From Aporhodopirellula aestuarii (GTDB lineage Bacteria; Planctomycetota; Planctomycetia; Pirellulales; Pirellulaceae): a stretch of DNA of 44,903 nucleotides. Both the position numbers and the translations under genes were made by a program. Under the pieces are notes generated by a model. That model did no database searches, was not told where the DNA came from, and saw only the letters and a program-made list of their open reading frames with translations. Location: positions 1 through 44,903 of the forward strand of contig NZ_JAMQBK010000030.1 in NCBI RefSeq assembly GCF_023701485.1, written 5' to 3'. Of this stretch, positions 17,441 through 24,418 are shown piece after piece; the stretch's first letter is position 1; every line of letters begins with the position of its first letter.

Positions 17441-17544
17441 TTGTGGGCGAACGCTCCGCGGTCGCGCCTCTCTGTACCAACCGCGAAGCGTTCAGCCACA
17501 TTTATCGCGTCTCTCACTACCGACCGCGGAGCGTTCGGCCACAA
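17441..17544. repeat. Three-arm inverted repeat
   Basis: Arm 1 (17441-17464, ttgtgggcgaacgctccgcg...) is complementary to arm 2 (17479-17500, aaccgcgaagcgttcagcca...) and to arm 3 (17521-17544, cgaccgcggagcgttcggcc...). A related hairpin with tgtggccgttcgctccgcg lies at 23886-23948. The rest of the 17200-17635 gap holds no recognisable gene; a short minus-strand frame near 17236-17335 (MVEVEDSAAVPGWNNQGW...) is unassigned. Confidence 0.65.
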
Positions 17545-17635
17545 TGTTTTCCAGCCAAATTGGGAGTTGATTCAGAATGCCGCTGGGGTGCCCAACGTTG
17601 GATCGATAGCCCTGGGCTGACAACGTCCTGCGTTG

Positions 17636-19558
17636 CTACTTTGCGTTTTGAGTTTCGCTGTGGTGCAGGAAGTGGTTGGCGTCGACGAACAGGAATCGGT
17701 AGGTCGATATTCCTTTTGGAATCTCGGCACTGATCGACCGCCCATCCGAATCGATCTCGGCCGGAAACTTCATGCCGAGCAGTTCGGTCGTCTGGTCAAC
17801 GGATGAGTCGGTCTTGGCGGCTTCGCTCGCCTGCCCCCTTCTTTGCAACTTCCTCTCCAGCCTCTTCTTTTCCTTCTGCTCCTCTTTCGAAAGCGGTGAC
17901 TCCTGCGAAGCTCCGCCGTAAATCACGTACGCTTCCTTCACAGACGGTCCGGTATCATCCACGGCAAGCGTTGCCCGACGGTTGGATGCATCGAACGACG
18001 CACTTGCAATTTGAGCTGCCGCTTTTGTCTTCTCTTTAAAAGCCGGGTTGAGGTAAGGCCGTTCTGCATCGTTGGCCGCTAACTCTGAGTTGAGCTTCGC
18101 GGCCAACCGTTGGACGACCGATGCAAACTCGGGATTCTTGGCCAGATCGTTCTGCTCTTCCAAGTCCAATCGCTGACCATCCTGATACAGTCGGTACAGC
18201 TCATAGTCGTTTGAATCGTACCGCCGGTACATTTTGTAATCGCCCTCGCGAATCGCGGACTTCATTGCAAGCGGGCCGTTGTGCGGGAAGTGCCAGAAGA
18301 GATGCGTGCGTTCCTTGCCAGAACGATCGTTAATCGCTTGGCTCTCTCCCATCAAGACGGGCGAGATGTCCAACCCGCTCAAAGCGTCGAAATTCTCCGG
18401 TGCGATCGAGGCCCCAGTTAGTTCGAGGATGGTTGGGAAGTAATCGAGTTGGTTGACGAGTCCATCGAAGCGACTGCCACTGGCGATGCCGGGACCGGTC
18501 ACGACCATCGGTACCCGAATGCCGCCTTCCTCGGGGTGCTTCTTCCCATACTTCAACGGTGCGTTGTCCGAGATAATTTCCTTTCCACGAATCTCCGCGC
18601 CGCCGTTGTCGGATGTGAAGAAAATGTAAGTGGTCTCGATCAGCTTCTTACCGGGACTGCGGGGGTCATCGGTCTGCTTTAGAAAGTCGACAACACGGCC
18701 AAGGCTCCAGTCAACAGTGGTGGTCATGGCAGCGAAATACGGATTCTGCTGACCTTCACGTGTCATGTCTCCCGGTGGTGGAGGAAACGGATGGCCAAGC
18801 TTGTCGCAGTAATACTCGAGCAGTTCTCCGTTACGGGTCAGCACCGGCCAGTGAACCATCCAGTGGCAGAGGTTCAGAAAGAAGGGCTCCTGCTTGCTCT
18901 CGTCAATGAAGTCGATGGCGGACTGGGTCACTTCATCGAAGGGGTACGAGATTCCATCAGGCTTCTTCTCACTCAACGGCGGATACTTCTGTTTGCTCAG
19001 CGGATACGTCGGGTGATCAGCGGTGGCGAAGTCCTTAGTGCGGTCATCCATTCCTCGGTGCACACCTCGAGTCTGGTTCACAAAATCGAATCCGAAACTG
19101 GCCGCGGTCAGACCGACGTGCCACTTACCGGCGTGGCCTGTGCGATAACCATTTTGCTTCATGGCATCCGCCAACGTCATCAGATCCAAATCCAAATGCG
19201 ATTGCAGATAGGGAGCTACTAATCGTTCCGTCGTCCGCCCGGCAGGCATGCTGCCAAGATCGACATGCGTGAGCTTGATCTTCGCGGGATGCTGTCCCGT
19301 GATGATTCCCGCACGCGAGGGAGAACAAGTCGGAGCAGGTGAGTAGGCCTGAGTGAAAACCATCCCCTCCTCCGCCAGCTTCACCATGTTCGGCGTCTCA
19401 TAGGGACACGGATCGTCAATGTCATGGATCTGAGCATCTTGCCAACCAAGGTCATCGACGTAAAAGATGATCACGTTAGGCGGGGATGCCGTGGCAGACT
19501 GGATCAGTCCGAGCAGGAACAGCGGGCACAATGCCAATGCGGTTGACAGGTATTTCAT
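17636..19558 (-). CDS. Secreted S1-type sulfatase (paralogue of the gene at 1469)
   Basis: 640 aa from the start at 19558 (MKYLSTALALCPLFLLGLIQSATA, a clean signal peptide); ATG 19606 would add 16 residues without improving it. Core: FYVDDLGWQDAQIHD, formylglycine motif CSPSR (Cys78), TGHAGKWHVGL, FFTSDNGGAEIRG. Very similar to the 1469 protein through the core. The C-terminal beta-rich region holds a Lys/Arg/Glu-rich insert (KEEQKEKKRLERKLQRRG) that the paralogue lacks. It is the first gene of the minus-strand sulfatase run; a palindromic repeat lies upstream. Expected to hydrolyse a sulfate ester in the periplasm or outside the cell. Confidence 0.93.
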   Translation of the reverse strand: MKYLSTALALCPLFLLGLIQSATASPPNVIIFYVDDLGWQDAQIHDIDDPCPYETPNMVKLAEEGMVFTQAYSPAPTCSPSRAGIITGQHPAKIKLTHVDLGSMPAGRTTERLVAPYLQSHLDLDLMTLADAMKQNGYRTGHAGKWHVGLTAASFGFDFVNQTRGVHRGMDDRTKDFATADHPTYPLSKQKYPPLSEKKPDGISYPFDEVTQSAIDFIDESKQEPFFLNLCHWMVHWPVLTRNGELLEYYCDKLGHPFPPPPGDMTREGQQNPYFAAMTTTVDWSLGRVVDFLKQTDDPRSPGKKLIETTYIFFTSDNGGAEIRGKEIISDNAPLKYGKKHPEEGGIRVPMVVTGPGIASGSRFDGLVNQLDYFPTILELTGASIAPENFDALSGLDISPVLMGESQAINDRSGKERTHLFWHFPHNGPLAMKSAIREGDYKMYRRYDSNDYELYRLYQDGQRLDLEEQNDLAKNPEFASVVQRLAAKLNSELAANDAERPYLNPAFKEKTKAAAQIASASFDASNRRATLAVDDTGPSVKEAYVIYGGASQESPLSKEEQKEKKRLERKLQRRGQASEAAKTDSSVDQTTELLGMKFPAEIDSDGRSISAEIPKGISTYRFLFVDANHFLHHSETQNAK

Positions 19559-19634
19559 AACACTTTCAGTAAGTTGCAGACAAATTTGAGATGGGGATTT
19601 CTGCACGTTTGTGATCAGAGCTTTTGGTGCGCAG

Positions 19635-19728
19635 GGACGTTGATTGTTTTAGTGCTTTTTTAGCGGATCGGCGCAAACCGTCCGGTCCCGAGTCACCGGA
19701 CGTCTCGCGCCGTTCCGCTACATTTGGA
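19635..19728. repeat. Dispersed palindrome, copy A (tagcggaacggcgc family)
   Basis: Arms at 19661-19686 (tagcggatcggcgcaaaccg...) and 19695-19720 (...cgcgccgttccgcta) flank a short loop with cccgagtcacc. A left flank (gggacgttgattgttttagt) is shared with copy D at 22966-23010 and, inverted, with copy B at 33299-33392. Nothing coding is evident between 19729 and 20190. Confidence 0.75.
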
Positions 19729-20190
19729 ACCCTGCAGTAGTTAGAGCAATGTCCCCACCGCGTACGGAATCACGAAGGGGCGAGGACGAAAACAATGAGC
19801 TGGGCGGCATTATTATGACGTCGCAGTTCTCGCGAAAGTTTGCAATACGGCGGGGATCCGCCTTCTGGCGAAGGCAGCAACGTTTGATCGGAAGAGCAAG
19901 ATGTGCTTGGCCAAAGTGTCGAAGTTCTTCTAGAAATAGTGCTTTCCTAATGTCGTGGTTTCCCCTGCTACACGCAGCGTCAGTATAACTGACTCCAAAT
20001 GAGTTTGCGCAAAACAAACGCTACCCCCTCAATTTACTGGAGACGATGTCATAGGTCCTGTTAGCGATGCCATCGAAATTGAAAAATCGAAGCCAGGATC
20101 TGGTGCGGAAGATTCGTGCCCGCAAGCGGTTCACCGAGATTGAAGCTGATCCCAGCGCGAGCCTCGTCCACGAAGGCAACCGGAATCAAA

Positions 20191-20346
20191 TCAATTCGCC
20201 ATCAACACGCCAGTGCTATTTGTGGCGGGCACCGGTCCGCTTTCGTGCATGGCCTTTCGAAGCATCATCACGACATCGACATCACCTTCTGCTAAGCTGA
20301 AAATCCGATTGAGCGGCCCTCCCGTCACGGAACAGATCGCCCCCAT
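20191..20346 (-). CDS. Possible small protein of 51 aa, unknown
   Basis: An open minus-strand frame begins ATG at 20346 (MGAICSVTGGPLNRIFSLAE...) and ends ...TNSTGVLMAN-stop at 20191. The frame stays open 5 codons upstream of the ATG. Amino-acid composition is protein-like (GDVDVVMMLRKAMHESGP). It may be a short gene or the 3' remnant of a longer one. No family recognised and no clear RBS. It diverges from the beta-propeller gene at 20431. Confidence 0.25.
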   Translation of the reverse strand: MGAICSVTGGPLNRIFSLAEGDVDVVMMLRKAMHESGPVPATNSTGVLMAN

Positions 20347-20430
20347 CAAACCTGAATCAATCTCGTCCGACTGCCTCTAGCCATCGTCTTTCTCACGCTC
20401 CGAACACCACATCGCGACGACTGCCCCTTC

Positions 20431-21702
20431 ATGATCCGATTCTTCACTGCACTCCTGTTTACCGTTTCTCTTTCGTCATTGCTGTTGGCTGAGGATTGGC
20501 GGGTCTGGCGAGGCCCAACGCTGGACAACCACACACCGGCGTCGGCCATTGAGTCGATTCCAGTTTCTTGGTCCGAAACCGAAAACATCCTCTGGCGTAG
20601 CCCCATCCCCGGAAGTTGTCACGCGACTCCGATCGTCGTGGGCAAGAAAATCTTCGTGCTCACACACGAACCCGACAGCAAGACGATCTCGCTGCTGCAA
20701 TACAGCCTTGATGACGGAAAGCAACTCGGTCACGTCGTGCTTCACGAAGACGTTGAGCCACCGAGCTACATGCACAAAAAGAACACCTGTGCTCCAGGGA
20801 CGCCTTCGAGTGACGGTAAGACCGTCTTCGTCGCCGCTCAGGTTAACGATACGATTCAAGCCAGCGCGATCTCGCTCGACGGAGAGATACTTTGGCAGCG
20901 AACCGTCGCTCCCTATCAGCAAAGCAGTAAGTTTTGGTTTGGCTACGGTGCATCGCCGTTGTTGCTGCAAGACTCGCTGGTTGTCGCGGTGGATACCGAC
21001 AACGAAGAGTCTGGGTTGTACGCGTTGGCGAAAGACAGTGGCGAGCAAGTTTGGAAAACACCACGTCCACAGGCCGCGAGCTATTCGTCACCAATCCTGG
21101 CCACGATTGATGGTCGACGGCAGATCCTGATCAGTGGCGGTTCCGTAGTGGCCTCCTACGATCCCAATAGTGGTGAACAGATTTGGGCCGTAACGGCAAC
21201 CAGCGATGTCACTTGCGGAACGATCGTGTGGAAGGATTCGATGGTGTTCGCCAGCGGTGGCTATCCCGACGCAGGTACCTTCGGCATCAAAGTCTCCGGG
21301 ACCAATGCGGAGGTTGTGTGGCAGAATAAGGCCAAGTGCTACGAACAATCGATGCTGGTCGCCGGTGAGTTTGTGTATGGAATCGCAAACAGCGGCGTCG
21401 GGTATTGCTGGCGAGCATCGGACGGAAAGCAAATGTGGCGGCAGCGGATCAAGGGCCCCCATAGTGCCTCACCATTGCTGATCGGTGACCGCATCTACGC
21501 CTCCGATGAGCGTGGCGAAACCTTGGTCTTCCAAGCCTCTCCGGATGACTTCATGCAACTGGCCAGCAACCGATTGGGAGACAGTTCTTTCGCGTCACCA
21601 GTCTACGCAGATGGCAAGTTGCTTCTACGGCATGCATCCACCGAGTCAGGCGAACGAAAAGAATTCCTGTACGCCATCGGCAAATCCCACGCAACTCCGT
21701 GA
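20431..21702 (+). CDS. Secreted PQQ-like beta-propeller repeat protein
   Basis: 423 aa. Signal peptide MIRFFTALLFTVSLSSLLLA, then repeated beta-propeller blades of the PQQ/WD-like type. Typical phrases recur: LWRSPIPGSCHATPIVVGKKIF, GEILWQRTVA, SGEQVWKTPRPQAASYSSPI, YDPNSGEQIWAVTA, SDGKQMWRQRIKGPHSASPLLIGDRIY. The first motif, WRVWRGPTLDNHTP, is common at the start of this planctomycete family. No catalytic haem or dehydrogenase motif is visible, so a scaffold or binding role is more likely than an alcohol dehydrogenase. It is transcribed alone, convergent with the molybdopterin gene at 21865, and not obviously tied to the sulfatase locus. Confidence 0.85.
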   Translation: MIRFFTALLFTVSLSSLLLAEDWRVWRGPTLDNHTPASAIESIPVSWSETENILWRSPIPGSCHATPIVVGKKIFVLTHEPDSKTISLLQYSLDDGKQLGHVVLHEDVEPPSYMHKKNTCAPGTPSSDGKTVFVAAQVNDTIQASAISLDGEILWQRTVAPYQQSSKFWFGYGASPLLLQDSLVVAVDTDNEESGLYALAKDSGEQVWKTPRPQAASYSSPILATIDGRRQILISGGSVVASYDPNSGEQIWAVTATSDVTCGTIVWKDSMVFASGGYPDAGTFGIKVSGTNAEVVWQNKAKCYEQSMLVAGEFVYGIANSGVGYCWRASDGKQMWRQRIKGPHSASPLLIGDRIYASDERGETLVFQASPDDFMQLASNRLGDSSFASPVYADGKLLLRHASTESGERKEFLYAIGKSHATP

Positions 21703-21864
21703 ACGACGACAAGCAGCCGGATGTTTAGTGCGCCGGTGGACTCGTTCGAGCTAATAGCGGAAGCCGACCAGAGAACCTCTTCCAAACTCAATTTCAGGGG
21801 AGCATTCGTTGCTCATTACGGAATGAGTTTTGACTTTTCCGCACGTGGATTCGTGCCGCCCCGT

Positions 21865-22905
21865 TTATGACTGTGACGAGATTGCGTTGAGAACAAAGGC
21901 TTTCTGCTGCTCGACTAAGGCATCAAGTGATGCGACATCAATTTGCGTGGTGTTGTCGATGATGGCGAAGGTCGACGATGCATCGTTGTCGTCGGGTTGG
22001 TAAAAACTGGCTCCGAATAGTGACGCGCCTCGTAGGTCACTTCCCCGCAGATCGGCTCCGGAAAAGTCGGCTCCTTCGAGGTCCGCGTTTGCCAAGCACG
22101 CGCCGCGCAGGTCGGCGAGTTGCAGGTTAGCGTTGGAGAGATTGGCGTCTCGAAAATTCGCACTTTGCAAATTGGAGGAGCGAAAATCCGCGTGTCGCAG
22201 CAACGCTTCACGAGCATTCAAATGGCTCAGACCGCGATGTGCCGCATTGATACTCCGTAGATCCCGGCCGCTGAAGTCACGAGCCTCGATCACTCGAAAC
22301 GCCTCTTGCTTGGTCAGGGTCGGAGCCATGTAGCGTTCCTCTCGCCACGGATCGGCTCCGTTGTGATAACCCGCCTCCGACTCCCAGTAGCCGAGTCGTT
22401 CTTCTTTCAAAAATTCGATCCGCCGGATCCACTTCACGCTCTTGTAAAAATACTTCCCCGGAACAACCATTCGCATCGGACCACCATGCTCCGTCGAAAG
22501 CGGACTGCCGTCCGCGGTCATGGCGACGATCGGGTTGAGCTCCAACACTTCATTTAGCAGCATCGATGTCGAATGATCACGTTCACTTCTCGCGACAAAC
22601 GAAACCACCTTCGCTTCGTCGGTCCAAATCGGCCCGCCAGTCCCCTGCAGCAAATCGTTCAGCAACACGCCTGTAAACGACATCGCGGGTTTCGACCAAC
22701 GTGTCACGCAGTGCACGTCGACCCGCCGCGTTACCTGCGTCATCGCTAAAAGTTCGTCAAGTGAAAATATCAGCGGGCGAATCACGCAGCCGCAGATCTC
22801 AAGCGACCAAGGTGATTCGGTGTCGCCCGGATGGCGTTCGCCAACAACCGGCCAGCGATCGCCGCGGACGAGTTGTTGATTCGGTGGGAGCGGATTGGTG
22901 GTCAT
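21865..22905 (-). CDS. Molybdopterin oxidoreductase domain fused to pentapeptide repeats
   Basis: 346 aa. Residues ~15-195 match the sulfite oxidase/YedY-type molybdopterin-binding domain: FSLDELLAM, RVDVHCVTRWSKP with Cys66 as the predicted Mo ligand, SFTGVLLNDLL, LSTEHGGPMRMVVPGKYFYKS and VKWIRRIEFL. Residues ~220-305 are a run of pentapeptide repeats (A(D/N)LXX): HADFRSSNLQSANFRDANLS, ADLRGACLANADLEGADFSG, which fold as a right-handed beta-helix. No signal or Tat peptide precedes the catalytic domain, unlike periplasmic YedY, so a cytoplasmic location is likely. The pairing of domains is unusual. The oxidised or reduced substrate is unknown. Confidence 0.85.
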   Translation of the reverse strand: MTTNPLPPNQQLVRGDRWPVVGERHPGDTESPWSLEICGCVIRPLIFSLDELLAMTQVTRRVDVHCVTRWSKPAMSFTGVLLNDLLQGTGGPIWTDEAKVVSFVARSERDHSTSMLLNEVLELNPIVAMTADGSPLSTEHGGPMRMVVPGKYFYKSVKWIRRIEFLKEERLGYWESEAGYHNGADPWREERYMAPTLTKQEAFRVIEARDFSGRDLRSINAAHRGLSHLNAREALLRHADFRSSNLQSANFRDANLSNANLQLADLRGACLANADLEGADFSGADLRGSDLRGASLFGASFYQPDDNDASSTFAIIDNTTQIDVASLDALVEQQKAFVLNAISSQS

Positions 22906-22965
22906 GGCGGCATGTTAACGGATGGCCAAGACTCAAGGCAATCGACACCGCGACGCCCGCTCTTC

Positions 22966-23010
22966 ACGGGACATTGATTGTTCTTGTGCTCTTATTAGCG
23001 GAACGGCGCA
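22966..23010. repeat. Partial dispersed palindrome, copy D
   Basis: Contains the left flank (gggacattgattgttcttgt) and first half-arm (tagcggaacggcgca) of the family seen complete at 19635-19728 and 33299-33392, then breaks off. The rest of 22906-23240 shows no gene. Confidence 0.6.
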
Positions 23011-23248
23011 CTAATTAAATCGATGTTGCCGGAAGGGCGCAGTATCGCCGACGTCATTTTGCGAACTAGGTAAGGTCGCTGCGATCATGGGCGGCAGACA
23101 TCGACGTGTGTGATGGCATTCAGCCAATTTGACGGGCAGGCATAATCGCGTGCCTGAGATTGCACCAAAAACTTTGCGGCATAGGGATGCCGTGCCAACA
23201 AGGAACTGCGAAGATACACCAAGGTGTCGAGTCAAACGTCGCAGCAAT

Positions 23249-23254
23249 GAGGAG
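23249..23254 (+). promoter_or_regulatory. Shine-Dalgarno of the VOC gene
   Basis: gaggag seven bases before the ATG at 23262. This decides the start against upstream in-frame ATGs at 23160, 23187 and 23247. Confidence 0.7.
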
Positions 23255-23261
23255 ATTTGAA

Positions 23262-23726
23262 ATGATCAAAGAGGTCTTTCCATACCTACGTCTACGAAAC
23301 GCGGCAGCGGGAATCGAATTCTACAAAAAGGCGTTTGGTGCGACAGAACGAATGCGGCTTTCGGAACCATCCGGACGAATCGGACATGCCGAGCTGAGTT
23401 TTGGATCCTTTGCCGTCATGCTGTCAGACGAATACCCCGAGTATGGTATTCAGGGGCCGGAGGCATTTGGCGGTACCGGCTCGTCGATTCATCTTCACGT
23501 CGACGATGTGGATGCGATGACCGAACAGGCCGTTGCCGCGGGCGCCAAACTCATCATGGAGCCCAAGGACCAGTTTTACGGTGAACGATCTGCCAAAGTA
23601 CTCGATCCTTTCGGACATGAATGGTTGCTTGGCACACACATTGAAGATGTCTCCTACGAAGAAATGCAACGTCGGTTCGACGAAATGTGTGGAAAGACCA
23701 CGTCAGACGAGGCACCCGGAGCGTAA
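23262..23726 (+). CDS. VOC-superfamily (glyoxalase/PhnB-like) protein
   Basis: 154 aa. It begins MIKEVFPYLRLRNAAAGIEF, the usual start of a PhnB/glyoxalase-like VOC fold, and has YKKAFGATERMRL, HAELSFGSFAVMLSDE, SSIHLHVDDVDAMTEQA and DPFGHEWLLGTHIEDVS. Two beta-alpha-beta-beta-beta modules are evident. The His/Glu positions that would hold a metal are partly present (HAEL, HLHV, HEW). Family members include glyoxalases, dioxygenases, resistance proteins and uncharacterised DNA-binding PhnB relatives, so the reaction cannot be named. Cytoplasmic; stands alone between repeat-rich gaps. Confidence 0.88.
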   Translation: MIKEVFPYLRLRNAAAGIEFYKKAFGATERMRLSEPSGRIGHAELSFGSFAVMLSDEYPEYGIQGPEAFGGTGSSIHLHVDDVDAMTEQAVAAGAKLIMEPKDQFYGERSAKVLDPFGHEWLLGTHIEDVSYEEMQRRFDEMCGKTTSDEAPGA

Positions 23727-23853
23727 CGATCGTCTCGCGGAATGTTTTCGTTCACTAGTTGGATGGCGACACTTTTTGGAAGACGTATTAGATTTCTCGC
23801 CACCCACGTAGCAGAGTCGCTCGGAGGCTCGGGAATCGGGTAAGGCCCGGAAT

Positions 23854-23995
23854 CCTCGGTCTCGGACGGGCTGTGGAGTTTTTAGTGTGGCCGTTCGCTC
23901 CGCGAACGAGCGTTCCCGTAAGCTTCGTTTGCATAGCAAACGGCCACATTGCTTCGCCCCCGGCGAATAGATTCACAGCCTCGGAGAGACCGAGC
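23854..23995. repeat. Nested palindromic element
   Basis: Outer arms 23854-23877 (cctcggtctcggacgggctg...) and 23972-23995 (ttcacagcctcggagagacc...) are mostly complementary. The inner hairpin 23886-23948 pairs tgtggccgttcgct with agcaaacggccaca. Just left, at 23806-23826, another partial copy of the outer arm occurs (acgtagcagagtcgctcgg). The right flank ctacgtgaa matches the repeat at the left window edge. Confidence 0.65.
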
Positions 23996-24075
23996 TACGT
24001 GAAGAGTCGCGATATCAAGCTAATCAGTTTTGGAAACTCTCAACTAAGGCTCAGGGAACGTTAAAGATAAAAAAG

Positions 24076-24138
24076 GTGTTGAGCGGCAAAGTCGCTGTGG
24101 TTACCGGGAACGGCACCTGTCATCGCTTCGCGACCTGA
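24076..24138 (+). pseudogene. Fragment of a short-chain dehydrogenase 5' end
   Basis: From a GTG at 24076 the frame reads VLSGKVAVVTGNGTCHRFAT-stop. LSGKVAVVTG is the first beta-strand and the start of the NAD(P)-binding loop of classical SDR enzymes. The frame stops after 20 codons, 28 bp before the next dispersed repeat (24166). An aaaaagg precedes the GTG. Probably the stump of a deleted SDR gene. The peptide match is seen; its origin is inferred. Confidence 0.5.
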
Positions 24139-24165
24139 TGTTTGCTGGGGGGCGACGCCGAACTC

Positions 24166-24213
24166 GGACTGGCGTCCGGGACTATCACATCCCGTCGCTA
24201 TCGCGACTCAGAA
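24166..24213. repeat. Dispersed repeat with gtcgctatcgcgac core, copy 1
   Basis: Contains ggactggcgtccgggactat followed by cccgtcgctatcgcgactca. Shared with 42210-42261 (same strand), and with diverged copies at 33438-33487 and, inverted, 33261-33284 and 44857-44903. The remaining sequence to 24418 holds no gene I can support. Confidence 0.65.
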
Positions 24214-24418
24214 TAAAAGCCAAACTCGCATCCCCTCAATCCCCACGTCTTCCCAAGGATTCAGCAGATGAGGCAAACGCCAAAACGGCATGAAGGACTT
24301 TTTCCAATGATTCCTGTTTACCGATGCTTTGAAGTCGATATGAGACCAAGCATAGGCAGTCCGAACGCCTCCACCATGCCAATCGCGGGACGCTCATCCG
24401 CGACCGTCGATCATCGCG

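Noticed and set aside
17441-17544. CRISPR-like array
   Set aside because: Only three arms in alternating orientation with unequal spacing; no direct-repeat/spacer periodicity and no cas genes.
19718-20017. Overlapping frames on both strands between the repeat and the beta-propeller gene
   Set aside because: Antisense pair with unnatural composition and no supporting signals.
24230-24400. Short minus-strand frames (KASVNRNHWKKSFMPFW; AIGMVEAFGLPMLG) suggesting a gene or a microcompartment shell fragment
   Set aside because: The two lie in different frames, neither has a start, and the BMC-like match is only a few residues.
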